DNA of 64,000 bases from Candidatus Nitrosomarinus catalina (GCF_002156965.1 NZ_CP021324.1:62001-126000); one strand, 5' to 3'. Positions 1-8,661 are shown, counted from the first letter of the stretch. Notes: generated by a model from the letters alone, not told the origin. Program-made: numbers and translations.

Positions 1-686
1 CTGCTCAATCTGGTTTAAACCTTGATGCGTTAATCGGTTTAATTGAATCAACCATTAAAACACCTGAACGAGATGAAAAAGCTGATCCAGTAATGCATGT
101 TTTACGTTCTTTTGATGTCAACAAACCTGGTATCAAATTGAAAGATATCAAAGGAGGTGTAATTGGTGGAAGTTTAACCCAAGGAATTTTTAATGTTGGT
201 GATGAAATTGAAATTAAACCCGGTTTAATGAATGAAAAAAAGAAATCATATGAACCAATTCTTACCAAAATTACCTCATTAGGAACTGCGGCAGGAATTG
301 TTGAATCAGTAAAACCTGGAGGTTTAGTTGCAATTGGTACAACATTAGATCCATCTATGACTAGAAGTGATTCATTTATTGGTTCAGTAATTGGAAAGCC
401 TGGGACACTTCCTGAAAATTCTACAAAACTAAAACTAAGTGTAAATTTATTTGACTCAGCTGTTGGAACTACTGAAGATATCAAAGTTAATCCTATCCAA
501 AATGGTGAATTACTTCGATTAAACATTGGAACTGCTCCAGTTTTAGGCAAAGTCACAAAAGTCAAATCATCTAATGTCGAAATTGAACTTAGACGCCCTG
601 CTTGCATCTTTAAAGATGGACATGTTGCAATTAGTAGAAGAATTGCTGAAAGATGGAGATTGATTGGTGCAGGTATAGTTGGTTGA
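1..686 (+). CDS. Translation initiation factor aIF2 gamma, C-terminal part (partial at left edge)
   Basis: This is the GTPase subunit of archaeal aIF2, which delivers initiator Met-tRNA to the small ribosomal subunit. The reading frame is open to the left edge (in frame from base 3), so the N-terminal G domain lies outside. What is visible begins with the end of the G domain (LIGLIESTIKTPERD) and the switch into beta-barrel domain II at PVMHVLRSFDVNKPG, followed by domain III. Residues such as GGSLTQGI and the closing SRRIAERWRLIGAGIV are typical of eIF2 gamma. It overlaps the next gene by 8 bases, so the two are probably co-transcribed. The assignment is firm from family resemblance. Confidence 0.95.
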   Translation, partial: AQSGLNLDALIGLIESTIKTPERDEKADPVMHVLRSFDVNKPGIKLKDIKGGVIGGSLTQGIFNVGDEIEIKPGLMNEKKKSYEPILTKITSLGTAAGIVESVKPGGLVAIGTTLDPSMTRSDSFIGSVIGKPGTLPENSTKLKLSVNLFDSAVGTTEDIKVNPIQNGELLRLNIGTAPVLGKVTKVKSSNVEIELRRPACIFKDGHVAISRRIAERWRLIGAGIVG

Positions 687-1047
687 AGTAATCTGTGATA
701 CCAATTTTTTAATTCATTTAGCCACTAGACGAATCAAAAATATTGATAATTTAGATATGGAAATAGGCTCAATTTCTTTTATTGTTCCCGAAGTTGTTAA
801 AAATGAATTAATAAAATTACAACAAATTCCAGAAAAAAGTCAAGAAATTACTCAAACATTAAATTTTATTAAAAAATTAAAAATTATTCAAATAAATGGA
901 AATTATGCAGATGAAGAGCTAATCAAGTATGTAAAAAATAATCGAAGTATAATTGGTACAATGGATAAAGCACTTAAGAATAAAATCAAAAAATTTGATA
1001 GTTCTATTTTATCAATTCATAATGATAAAATAATTCTTGAAAGTTAG
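679..1047 (+). CDS. PIN-domain nuclease-like protein (Fcf1/VapC9 type)
   Basis: A 122-residue single PIN domain. It opens with CDTNFLIHL, whose Asp is the first acidic metal ligand. A second acid follows in VVKNELIKL and a third in GTMDKALK, which is the usual PIN layout. A TTG start is chosen because it overlaps the aIF2 gamma end by 8 bases and places the Asp at residue 7, as in the family. A PIN gene directly behind aIF2 gamma is, as I recall, a common archaeal arrangement and suggests a role in RNA processing or ribosome maturation rather than a toxin; no antitoxin gene is next to it. The substrate cannot be told from sequence. Confidence 0.85.
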   Translation: MVEVICDTNFLIHLATRRIKNIDNLDMEIGSISFIVPEVVKNELIKLQQIPEKSQEITQTLNFIKKLKIIQINGNYADEELIKYVKNNRSIIGTMDKALKNKIKKFDSSILSIHNDKIILES

Positions 1048-1081
1048 AAAACTTTATTTTTAAATTAATTAATTGAATTCT

Positions 1082-1510
1082 ATGTCTGAATTCACTATTA
1101 CTAGTTCTGATTTTAATGATGGAGATGAAATTCCGAATAAATTTGGGTACAAATTTGAAAATAAAGAGCCAAAATTAGATTTTAAAAATATACCAGATGG
1201 TACGAAAAGTATTGGATTAATCATGGATGATCCTGATGCAGTGGCTGCAGTTGGAAAAGTCTGGGTCCATTGGTTACGTTATTTTGAATATCCTTCAAAA
1301 AATCTAATTGTAGAAGGAAAAACTGATTTTGATGAAATTGGATATGGTGGACCAGCACCACCTAATGGAAGACATACTTACATTTTCAAAGGATATGCTC
1401 TTGATACAATATTAGATTTGAAAAAAGGTTATTCTAAACAAGAATTAGAAAGTTTGATGCAAGGTCATATTATTGAAGAAGCAAAATTAACTGGAACTTT
1501 TGCTCCATAA
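1082..1510 (+). CDS. YbhB/YbcL-family (PEBP-like) protein
   Basis: A 142-residue protein of the phosphatidylethanolamine-binding / Raf-kinase-inhibitor-like family. The conserved anion-pocket segments are visible: MDDPDAV, VWVHWLRYF and GYGGPAPPNGRHTYIFK. The ATG at 1082 is preferred over a TTG three codons upstream because the family starts directly with this beta strand. No signal peptide is seen, so it is likely cytoplasmic. The biochemical role of prokaryotic PEBP proteins is poorly defined. It stands alone, facing the convergent Nop10/aIF2 alpha genes. Confidence 0.88.
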   Translation: MSEFTITSSDFNDGDEIPNKFGYKFENKEPKLDFKNIPDGTKSIGLIMDDPDAVAAVGKVWVHWLRYFEYPSKNLIVEGKTDFDEIGYGGPAPPNGRHTYIFKGYALDTILDLKKGYSKQELESLMQGHIIEEAKLTGTFAP

Positions 1511-1519
1511 CGTCATTTT

Positions 1520-1675
1520 TTAAGAATATCTTTCTGCTAATCTATATCTCATGTATTTATCATCTGGTGAAAATTTAGCTGGATGTACTGATTTTGTATC
1601 TTCACCACATTTTGGACATTTATTTTTTAATGTGTAGTGACTACATTTTGAGCACTTTCGTAATTGAAATCTCAT
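1520..1675 (-). CDS. Ribosome biogenesis / H/ACA RNP protein Nop10
   Basis: A 51-residue Nop10, a core protein of H/ACA ribonucleoproteins that supports the pseudouridine synthase Cbf5. It has the short zinc ribbon ([11 protein letters not shown] then [10 protein letters not shown]) and the C-terminal helix with [19 protein letters not shown]. The start at 1675 gives the family's usual MRF opening; a longer frame to 1726 would run into aIF2 alpha coding sequence and is rejected. Only one base separates it from the aIF2 alpha stop codon. This aIF2 alpha-Nop10 pairing is a conserved archaeal operon. Confidence 0.95.
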   Translation of the reverse strand: MRFQLRKCSKCSHYTLKNKCPKCGEDTKSVHPAKFSPDDKYMRYRLAERYS

Positions 1676-1676
1676 T

Positions 1677-2468
1677 TTAATTTTCTCTTGTTTTCTTAGA
1701 ATCTTCTCTTGTAAATTTGAAAACACCTTTTTTCTTTTCTATGTTGGTTTGAATTTCTTGAATTATTGGTTTTAATGTTTTTTCAGCTGATTTAAAATCT
1801 TCAGATGTAATTGATATTCTGTATTTTGGTGCACCTAAATATGTAATATCTAATGTTGAATCTTTTTTTATTACATCTAACAATGTTTTTTTAATTATTT
1901 CAACTCCGTCTGATTTATTATTTGTAATCTCCATTATTCCTCTAATTTCTACTGATGGTAATTTTATTTTTGAACAGATGTCCTCAATTGCAGTTGTAGT
2001 CTTTTTTGCTAATTTTAATTCTTTAATTGTAATAATTCCATTTCTTGCAATTTCCATAAATGCATCATAAACTGAATCAAATTTTGTATAAATTTTATCT
2101 TCGATTTTTTCAATTTCTTCATCTGATAGTTTTGCCTTGTCTTGTACATTTTGTAACAGTGTTTTTCCTTTTTCAAATTTTTTAACTTCTTTTAATTTCT
2201 GCTTTTTTTGATCTTTGGAAACTTGTTTTAATGATAAATCGATATCTCCTGCTTTTACTTTTTTTACAAGTAAAACTTTCTTTTCTCCATCTTTTACAAA
2301 TCGATTGACTGATCTAATCCATCCTGGTGCAATTTCAGAAATATGTAAAAATCCTTGAATATCATCATATTCGTCTAATGTGACATATGCTCCATGATCC
2401 ATCACTTTAGTAACTGTGGCTAGAATGATTTCGCCTTGTTCTGGCATTTCTTGAATTTCTGTGGACAA
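1677..2468 (-). CDS. Translation initiation factor aIF2 alpha
   Basis: A 263-residue alpha subunit of aIF2, which strengthens binding of initiator tRNA by the gamma subunit. It has an N-terminal S1 RNA-binding domain (about residues 12-85, with [20 protein letters not shown]), a helical middle domain, and a C-terminal alpha/beta domain ([21 protein letters not shown]). The length is typical. It is followed by Nop10 one base later, so they form one transcript. The ribosomal protein genes that often precede aIF2 alpha in archaea are not here; cobA is upstream instead, 40 bases away on the same strand. Confidence 0.95.
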   Translation of the reverse strand: MSTEIQEMPEQGEIILATVTKVMDHGAYVTLDEYDDIQGFLHISEIAPGWIRSVNRFVKDGEKKVLLVKKVKAGDIDLSLKQVSKDQKKQKLKEVKKFEKGKTLLQNVQDKAKLSDEEIEKIEDKIYTKFDSVYDAFMEIARNGIITIKELKLAKKTTTAIEDICSKIKLPSVEIRGIMEITNNKSDGVEIIKKTLLDVIKKDSTLDITYLGAPKYRISITSEDFKSAEKTLKPIIQEIQTNIEKKKGVFKFTREDSKKTREN

Positions 2469-2508
2469 TTCTTCTACAAATTTCCAATCTGTAAATTAAT
2501 GTTGCTCG

Positions 2509-3042
2509 TTAGAAGTCAATCCCTTCTTTTGCTTTTATGCCCTTTTGAAATGGATGCTTAATTTCTTTCATTTCCGTTACTAGATCTGCAACCTCAATTA
2601 CTTCCTCTTTAGCATAATTACCTGTTAACACTAGATCCACATTTTCCGGTTTAGATTTTATTAAATTTAAAACGTCATCAAGAGAAATTAAATTAAGATT
2701 TACTGCATAATTTACTTCATCCAAAATTACTATGTCGTATTTCCCTGATTGTATTTTTTCATTACTTATTCTAATTGCTTCTTTTGCAATCTTTTGATGA
2801 TCTTCTTTTGGACTTTTATCATCTATTATTCCAACAAATCCTTTACCTATAGCAACCATTTCGAATTCTGGTTCCAATCGTTTGGATGATTCCATTTCAC
2901 CGTAATGCCAGGAACCTTTAATGAATTGAATCATGCATATTTTCTTTTTATACCCAGTAGCTCTTAATGCAATTCCTAACGCTGCAGTAGTTTTGCCCTT
3001 ACCTTTTCCTGTATAGACAATTGTTAATCCATTTTTGCTCAT
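2509..3042 (-). CDS. cobA: Corrinoid (cob(I)alamin) adenosyltransferase, CobA/CobO/BtuR type
   Basis: A 177-residue ATP:corrinoid adenosyltransferase that forms the Co-C bond of adenosylcobalamin or of its cobyric precursors. It has the N-terminal P-loop YTGKGKGKTTAALG (residues 10-23), the conserved IQFIKGSWHYGE and the DIVILDEVNYA Walker-B-like segment. It is shorter than bacterial versions because it lacks the N-terminal arm, as is usual in archaea. It diverges from cbiA on the plus strand with 85 bases between them, so both corrinoid genes could share control from that gap. It could also be the first gene of the aIF2 alpha transcript, 40 bases downstream. Confidence 0.93.
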   Translation of the reverse strand: MSKNGLTIVYTGKGKGKTTAALGIALRATGYKKKICMIQFIKGSWHYGEMESSKRLEPEFEMVAIGKGFVGIIDDKSPKEDHQKIAKEAIRISNEKIQSGKYDIVILDEVNYAVNLNLISLDDVLNLIKSKPENVDLVLTGNYAKEEVIEVADLVTEMKEIKHPFQKGIKAKEGIDF

Positions 3043-3097
3043 AAGTGCTTGTTAATTTTTATCAGTAAAAACATTCGTAATTTTTGAAAGGTATCAA

Positions 3098-3107
3098 TTT
3101 AAATAAA
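3098..3107 (+). promoter_or_regulatory. TATA box for cbiA
   Basis: TTTAAATAAA is centred about 26 bases before the TTG start of cbiA. This spacing puts transcription start at or next to the start codon, giving a leaderless mRNA. It supports the TTG at 3128 as the true start. Assigned by sequence and spacing only. Confidence 0.6.
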
Positions 3108-3127
3108 AAAAAAATTCTACACATACA

Positions 3128-4483
3128 TTGAAAATACCAAGAATTGTTTTAGCAGGAGCAACTAGCGGGGTTGGTAAAACATCGATCACATGTTCAATTA
3201 TTCATGCTTTACAAAAAAGGGGTTTTTCAGTACAACCGTTCAAAGTAGGTCCTGATTATATTGATCCTAGTTACTTGTCAACTATTTCAAAAAATGAAAC
3301 ATACAATCTTGATGTATGGTTAATGGGTAAAAAACAAGTTTTAGAAAGTTTTGTATCTCATTCAAATTCAGATATCTCAATAATTGAGGGTGTAATGGGA
3401 TATTATGATGGATTTGAGGGAAATTCTAATCATGCTAGTACTCATCATGTAGCATCCATAACTAAATCTCCTGTAATTTTAGTATTAGACGCAAGTAAAA
3501 CTGCTCGTTCTATTGGTGCTACAGCTTTAGGATTTCAAAAATTTCACAAAAATTCTAGAATTGTTGGAGTTATTTTAAATAAAATTGGAAGTAAAAAACA
3601 TGAAATTCTATGTCGAGATGCATTAGAAAAAACAAAATTATCTATTATTGGAGTAATTCCAAAAAATCCAATATTAAATTTAGAATCTAGACATCTTGGA
3701 TTAATTTCTACATATGATAATAAGATTTTAAAAAATAAATTAGAAAAGGTTTCAAAAATAATTTCAGAGTCATTAGATGTAGATAAAATTTTAAAAATTA
3801 TTAAAAATCCTGTATCTATTCCTAAAAATCAAACAAAAACTAATAAAAAATCTAAAGTTAAAATTGCAATTGCTTTAGATAATTCTTTTAATTTCTATTA
3901 TGATGATAATTTGAATGCATTAAGACGTAATGGTGCATCATTAACTTTCTTTAGCCCTATTAAAAATAAAAAAATCCCAAAATGTGATGGATTGTACATA
4001 GGTGGAGGATTTCCTGAAATATTGGGAAATGATTTATCAAAAAATCAATCCATGAAAAAATCAATCAAAAAATTATCTGATAATGATTTTCCAATTTATG
4101 CAGAATGTGGTGGATTGATGTATCTAACTAAATCCATTACAAATAATAAAAAAAAATACAAAATGGTTGGTTTGATAGATGCTGAAACAATTATGACAAA
4201 AAAAATGAGGCTAAATTATACAAAAGGAAAATTATCTAGTAAAAATATACTATCTGATACTTTACATGGATTTCAAGGTCATGAATTTCATTATTCTCAA
4301 TTGAAATCAGTTGCATCAGATTCAAAATTTGCTTTTGATTTAGAAATTGGCGAGGGAATTAAAAATCATAAAGATGGAATTATTCAAAATAATACTCTCG
4401 CTTCATATGGCCATCTTTATTTTGATAGTTCTAATTATGCCCAAATTTTTGTCAATAATTGTGTAAATAAATCACGAAAGTAG
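3128..4483 (+). CDS. cbiA: Cobyrinate a,c-diamide synthase CbiA
   Basis: A 451-residue glutamine-dependent amidase that adds two amides to cobyrinic acid. The N-terminal dethiobiotin-synthetase-like domain carries the P-loop GATSGVGKTS (residues 10-19) and FKVGPDYIDP. A lysine/asparagine-rich linker lies around residues 225-245. The C-terminal class I glutaminase domain has YIGGGFPE, the nucleophile Cys in AECGGLMYL and the partner His in HGFQGHEFHYS. Domain order and length are typical. It starts at TTG behind a well-spaced TATA box. Its 3' end is followed by a strong hairpin and the convergent photolyase gene. Confidence 0.95.
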   Translation: MKIPRIVLAGATSGVGKTSITCSIIHALQKRGFSVQPFKVGPDYIDPSYLSTISKNETYNLDVWLMGKKQVLESFVSHSNSDISIIEGVMGYYDGFEGNSNHASTHHVASITKSPVILVLDASKTARSIGATALGFQKFHKNSRIVGVILNKIGSKKHEILCRDALEKTKLSIIGVIPKNPILNLESRHLGLISTYDNKILKNKLEKVSKIISESLDVDKILKIIKNPVSIPKNQTKTNKKSKVKIAIALDNSFNFYYDDNLNALRRNGASLTFFSPIKNKKIPKCDGLYIGGGFPEILGNDLSKNQSMKKSIKKLSDNDFPIYAECGGLMYLTKSITNNKKKYKMVGLIDAETIMTKKMRLNYTKGKLSSKNILSDTLHGFQGHEFHYSQLKSVASDSKFAFDLEIGEGIKNHKDGIIQNNTLASYGHLYFDSSNYAQIFVNNCVNKSRK

Positions 4484-4501
4484 ATTATTTTGAATAAAAA
4501 T

Positions 4502-4546
4502 AGGAACCTCCTTTCCGGCAAAAGCAAGGAGGGCTCTATGATTCCT
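4502..4546. ncRNA. Nested stem-loop between cbiA and the photolyase gene (possible structured RNA or 3' element)
   Basis: An outer stem AGGAA (4502-4506) / TTCCT (4542-4546) encloses a perfect 7-base stem CCTCCTT (4507-4513) / AAGGAGG (4526-4532). The closing loop is 12 bases and a one-sided 9-base bulge lies 3' of the inner stem. The element is much richer in G and C than its surroundings. The left arm resembles the 3' end of 16S rRNA (anti-Shine-Dalgarno) and the right arm a Shine-Dalgarno sequence. It could be a 3' UTR stabiliser or terminator of cbiA, or a small RNA; the strand is unknown. The rest of the gap 4484-4646 shows nothing. Confidence 0.45.
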
Positions 4547-4646
4547 TTTGTTTGAGTATAACAATTTTTATCATTCATTTTATTAAAACTTCATCAAAAT
4601 TTGATCCTAGTGATAATTTAATTTAGCTTATAGAAAAATAATTATT

Positions 4647-6161
4647 TCATATTGTTTTCAAAAATTTTTCTGAATCATCTTTGATTTGTTTTTTCTTATC
4701 TTCTGACATATTTTTAATAGTTGAAAAGACTGTCCAAAGTCTTGGATTCTTTTTTAATTTGTTTTGATTTTTTAAAAAAAAGTTCCAATAAAGATAATTA
4801 AATGGACATGCATTTTTACCATTTTTTAATTTAACATCATATTCACAATTCTTACAATAGTCTGACATTTTATTGATGTAATTTCCACTTGCAGCATATG
4901 GTTTAGAACCCAGAATTCCTCCATCAGCATAAAGAATCATTCCATGTGTATTAGGCAATTCTACCCATTCAAAAGCATCTGCATATACCGATAGATACCA
5001 ATCACAAACTTGTTTAGGCTCAATTCCTGCAATTAGTGCAAAATTTCCAGTAATCATTAACCTTTGAATGTGATGTGCATATGCTTCTTGTTTAGTCTGT
5101 TCAATACAGTTTTTCATACAATTCATTTTTGTTTTTCCATCCCAGTAAAAATTTGGAATTTTATTTTTTGCATTAAAAAAATTTGTTTGATTATATTTTG
5201 GCATAAAGTGCCAGTAAATTCCTCTTACATATTCTCTCCATCCTAAAATTTGTCTTACAAATCCTTCTATTGATTCAATTGGTAAATCCTTTTTTTGTAA
5301 AACTTTTTCAATTACTTCATGTGGATTTAGTAAGCCTATGTTAAGATAAATTGATAAAACTGAATGATAAAGAAATTTTTCTTTTTCTTTCATTGCATCT
5401 TCATATGGACCAAAAAATTCTAACCTGTTTTTAATAAAATCATCTAAACTTTTTACTGCATCTTGTTTTGTTGTTGCAAACCAAAATGGTTCTAAATCTC
5501 CAAAATGTTTTGTATATTTTTTATTTAATTGTGTAATTACACGCTTTGTAATTTTATCTGGTTTACAAATTAATGGAGAAGGAATTTCTGGATGATTTTT
5601 TGGTAGTCTTTTTCTATTTTTAACATCATAATTCCATTTTCCACCAATTGGTTTTTCTTTATCATCAATTAGAATTTTGTATTTTTTTCTCATTTGCTGA
5701 TAAAAATTTTCCATTTTGAGTTCTTTTCTAGACTCTGCCCAATCTGAAAATTCATCTATTTTACAAAAAAATCTTGTATCTTCTATAATGGTAACTGGAA
5801 TACCCAGTAATTTTTCCCACTTTTTTACCTCGTTTAAGACACGATATTCGCTAGGATGTGTAATTTTGATAGATTTTGGATTAAACTTCTTACATTGGCG
5901 ATTTAATTCCATTGTAAAATTTTTCTCTGATTTATTAAATTCAACATATGTTACATCAAACTTATTTTTTTTAAGCTCATCTGCAAAATGACGCATTGCA
6001 CTAAATAATAAAACAAGTTTTTTCCTATGATGATTTACATATTCTATTTCATTTGAAACTTCCATCATCAATATTTTATCTTCATTTTTTCTAATTTTTT
6101 CTAATGATGAAATCTCTAAAGATAATTGATCTCCTAATATTACTATTAAATTACGAATCAA
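4647..6161 (-). CDS. Iron-sulfur photolyase/cryptochrome family protein (PhrB/CryB-like)
   Basis: A 504-residue member of the deoxyribodipyrimidine-photolyase-related (FeS-BCP) family. The N-terminal alpha/beta domain starts RNLIVILGDQLS and the C-terminal helical domain would hold FAD. Four cysteines match the known [4Fe-4S] ligands of the Agrobacterium PhrB protein in spacing: C348, C436, C439 and C452 (YCKNCEY then NACPFNYLYW). The family repairs (6-4) photoproducts or acts as a photoreceptor. It lies between cobalamin genes but is convergent with cbiA. The gene begins 36 bases or so before a short AT-rich gap to cbiC and probably has its own promoter. Confidence 0.92.
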   Translation of the reverse strand: MIRNLIVILGDQLSLEISSLEKIRKNEDKILMMEVSNEIEYVNHHRKKLVLLFSAMRHFADELKKNKFDVTYVEFNKSEKNFTMELNRQCKKFNPKSIKITHPSEYRVLNEVKKWEKLLGIPVTIIEDTRFFCKIDEFSDWAESRKELKMENFYQQMRKKYKILIDDKEKPIGGKWNYDVKNRKRLPKNHPEIPSPLICKPDKITKRVITQLNKKYTKHFGDLEPFWFATTKQDAVKSLDDFIKNRLEFFGPYEDAMKEKEKFLYHSVLSIYLNIGLLNPHEVIEKVLQKKDLPIESIEGFVRQILGWREYVRGIYWHFMPKYNQTNFFNAKNKIPNFYWDGKTKMNCMKNCIEQTKQEAYAHHIQRLMITGNFALIAGIEPKQVCDWYLSVYADAFEWVELPNTHGMILYADGGILGSKPYAASGNYINKMSDYCKNCEYDVKLKNGKNACPFNYLYWNFFLKNQNKLKKNPRLWTVFSTIKNMSEDKKKQIKDDSEKFLKTI

Positions 6162-6228
6162 AGTGAATCAATTTTAAATAAATTTCTTAACTTATTACCC
6201 TTGTTTCAAATAATGAATTTTTTTTATA

Positions 6229-6870
6229 TTAATTAGATGATTCAGCTCTAATTAATTTAAAAATTGCATTGATAATTGCTGATGCTGAAGAACTTCCTCC
6301 TTTTCTTCCTAAATTAGTTATGAATGGAGTTCCTTGTAATTTTGATAATTCTTCCTTTGATTCTGGTGCACAAATGAATCCAACTGGTATTCCTATGATT
6401 AATGCTGGCTTTACAATTCCTTCGTTTACCATTTCAATTACTTCCATTAAAGCAGTTGGTGCATTGCCTATTGCAACTATTCCGCCATCGATATCATTTT
6501 TTGCAACTCTCATTGAAACTTGAGAACGTGTTTTTCCTTCATCTTTAGCTTGTTGCATTATTTCTGGTTTAGAAATATTGCACACAATTTCATTACCGAA
6601 ATCTTTTGGATTTTGTTTATTGAGTCCCCCGATTACTCCATTTACATCCACTACTATACTACATCCATTTTTGAGAGCATTCATACCACTTTCTATAGCA
6701 TCTTTCTGAAAAATGAGCCTATTTTTATCGGCAAAATCAAAATCAGCAGTAGAATGAATTATTCTTCTTACAATAGGCCATTCTTTTTCATTATAATTAT
6801 GTGATCCAATTTCATCTTCGATCATTTTCATGCTTGCATCTTCGATTGATTGACCTTTCTTAGTTTGCAT
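6229..6870 (-). CDS. cbiC: Precorrin-8X / cobalt-precorrin-8 methylmutase CbiC
   Basis: A 213-residue methylmutase that moves the C-11 methyl to C-12 to yield cobyrinic acid. The catalytic His lies in RRIIHSTADFDF (about residue 39). Also conserved are AIGNAPTALMEV and GIPVGFICAPESKEEL, and the closing GRKGGSSSASAIINAI. It overlaps the 3' end of cbiX by 11 bases, making it the last gene of the cbiD-cbiG-cbiX-cbiC transcript. Length is normal for the family. Confidence 0.95.
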   Translation of the reverse strand: MQTKKGQSIEDASMKMIEDEIGSHNYNEKEWPIVRRIIHSTADFDFADKNRLIFQKDAIESGMNALKNGCSIVVDVNGVIGGLNKQNPKDFGNEIVCNISKPEIMQQAKDEGKTRSQVSMRVAKNDIDGGIVAIGNAPTALMEVIEMVNEGIVKPALIIGIPVGFICAPESKEELSKLQGTPFITNLGRKGGSSSASAIINAIFKLIRAESSN

Positions 6871-7612
6871 TCTCTACTTCCTTTGCTCTTTCTAATATTA
6901 AATCTACCATTTTTTGATCTGTCCCAATATGTTTTGTAATATAGCTTTTCTTAATATTAGAATTTTCTAATGCTGGTATCAAATCATTATTGATATCAGT
7001 TTTAACGTGTGCCCCTTCATGAAGAAAATAAAATACATTAACTAGAACATTTGGATTATTTTTTTCAACAGTTTTAATTCCTTCAAAAATATCTGGTTGT
7101 TCTATTTCTAACCATGATCTACTTACATTTCTGTAACTGTCTTTTAATCCATTTACAATATAATCAAGTGATCTTTGTGCATTAGGATCTACACTTCCAT
7201 GACCAATAATCATTACATCCACATCTTTATCTTCTAAAGTAATTTGATTTTCTTTTAATGTTGAGTCTACTCTACTTTGAACTATTTCTACCAAAGTTTT
7301 ATGCATCATCATTGGTTTGGTAACAAGAAATTTTATTTTAGTATCTTTTTGAAACTTCATTACATCAGTAACTGCATTTTTTACTTTTTTTCCTGGATAT
7401 AGAAAATATGGAACTATTGTAAGTGTATCAATATCTTGTTTTAGGCTTTTTTCAATTCCATCTTCAATATATGGTGGTTCAACCTCTAAAAAACAAAAAT
7501 CAACAAAAGAATATTCTCCTTTATCCCTAATTCCTTCACAAATTACTTCTAATTCTTCAGATGCTTCTCTTTGTCGACTTCCTCTATCGATAATTAATAA
7601 TCCACGCTTCAA
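6860..7612 (-). CDS. cbiX: Sirohydrochlorin cobaltochelatase CbiX-like, two-domain, with degenerate N-terminal half
   Basis: A 250-residue protein made of two tandem CbiX-type chelatase halves; CbiX inserts cobalt into sirohydrochlorin in the anaerobic B12 route. The C-terminal half keeps both metal-binding histidines, H138 in MIIGHGSVDPNAQ and H202 in FLHEGAHVKTDI. The N-terminal half has R10 at the first site (IIDRGSRQR) and K76 at the second (YPGKKVKNA), so it probably cannot chelate and may be structural. It overlaps cbiG by 4 bases upstream and cbiC by 11 bases downstream, indicating a tight operon. Another chelatase function cannot be ruled out from sequence, but the context argues for cobalt. 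Confidence 0.88.
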   Translation of the reverse strand: MKRGLLIIDRGSRQREASEELEVICEGIRDKGEYSFVDFCFLEVEPPYIEDGIEKSLKQDIDTLTIVPYFLYPGKKVKNAVTDVMKFQKDTKIKFLVTKPMMMHKTLVEIVQSRVDSTLKENQITLEDKDVDVMIIGHGSVDPNAQRSLDYIVNGLKDSYRNVSRSWLEIEQPDIFEGIKTVEKNNPNVLVNVFYFLHEGAHVKTDINNDLIPALENSNIKKSYITKHIGTDQKMVDLILERAKEVENAN

Positions 7613-8661
7613 TCTATTTTCCTCGCAATTGCTACTGTTAAATTTGGTGGGAATTTCTGCTTTTCTACAATTAATTCCCCTTTTGATACTTTAATTGCAG
7701 CAGCTTCAGAAACACTTGCTGTACCTTCAAATGCTTTTACTGTGGTAGATGGATTTGGAGTAATAATTTCGGCTAGTTCTTCTCTATCAACATATTCTAC
7801 AGGAATTTGCATTTCTTTTCCAAGATCGATTAATCCTTGCACGTCTTCAGGTTTTTTAATTGAAACCAGCTTAGCAATAGATTTAGAACTCAAATTGAAT
7901 TTATCTAAACAATAATCTATTCCCTCTTTGATTGTATCTTTTGTTGTATCCCAATGTAGTCCTATTCCAATAACTAAACTTTCAGGACGATAAATTACAG
8001 ATTCTTGAGATAATTCATCATCAATTTCTTTATCTGAAATTATTAAATGTGCTTTTGAATTTGATTTCTTTAATTCGTCTAAACTATCATAAATTTTTAC
8101 ATTTTTTGGCAATTCTTTATACCATTTTTTATTACCTGCTTGTTGATAGATACCAATAGGTTCTGCATTTACCATATGTGCACTAATTTTAGTTACTGTT
8201 GTTTCATCATCAATTTTCCAACCAAATTCTTTACCTACCAAATCGACTGCAATTGTTTTGTTTACATCTGCAGCAGTTGTAATGACAGGTAATGCATTTA
8301 ATTTCTCAGAAATTTCTTGAGTTAATTCATTTGCTCCTCCTATATGGCCTGATAAAACACTGATCACAAAATTTGTTTTATCATCAATTACAATTACTGC
8401 AGGATCTGTTTTCTTATCTTTCAGATGTGGCGCAATTAATCTTATTACTGCACCCAATGAAAAAAGGCAAATTAATGCATTGGAATTTTTAAAAAGTTCA
8501 ATGATTTTATTTGTTGTACCCTCAGAATACCATATTATTTCGTTATTTTTATTAGATAATTTCTCTGGTGCAAAAATGTTCCAATTAGGATAAAGTCCTT
8601 TTAATTTTTCTCCAATTTTAATACCATTTTTTGTTATTGCAAGAACTGATACATTTTCCAT
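7609..8661 (-). CDS. cbiG: Cobalt-precorrin-5A hydrolase CbiG
   Basis: A 350-residue CbiG, which opens the delta-lactone of cobalt-precorrin-5A and releases acetaldehyde. It has the N-terminal domain (VSVLAITKNGIKIGEKL), the central FSLGAVIRLIAPHLKDKKTDPAVIV stretch (residues about 67-91) with ISVLSGHIGGANELT, and the C-terminal CbiG domain (VIGIGLHWDTT and TVKAFEGTASVSEAAA). The ATG at 8661 is preferred over a TTG two codons upstream. It overlaps cbiX by 4 bases and follows cbiD by about 37 bases on the same strand. Confidence 0.94.
   Translation of the reverse strand: MENVSVLAITKNGIKIGEKLKGLYPNWNIFAPEKLSNKNNEIIWYSEGTTNKIIELFKNSNALICLFSLGAVIRLIAPHLKDKKTDPAVIVIDDKTNFVISVLSGHIGGANELTQEISEKLNALPVITTAADVNKTIAVDLVGKEFGWKIDDETTVTKISAHMVNAEPIGIYQQAGNKKWYKELPKNVKIYDSLDELKKSNSKAHLIISDKEIDDELSQESVIYRPESLVIGIGLHWDTTKDTIKEGIDYCLDKFNLSSKSIAKLVSIKKPEDVQGLIDLGKEMQIPVEYVDREELAEIITPNPSTTVKAFEGTASVSEAAAIKVSKGELIVEKQKFPPNLTVAIARKID

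Noticed and set aside
5-607. Long minus-strand frame over aIF2 gamma.
   Set aside because: Antisense shadow of a well-conserved coding region; the plus strand frame has family signatures across its length.
679-1047. A VapC toxin of a toxin-antitoxin pair.
   Set aside because: No antitoxin gene is adjacent, and the overlap with aIF2 gamma is an arrangement that argues for a housekeeping PIN protein.
4484-4646. Cobalamin riboswitch next to cbiA.
   Set aside because: The hairpin lies downstream of cbiA, not upstream of a corrinoid gene, and lacks the B12-box type conserved sequence; I recorded it only as a structured element.
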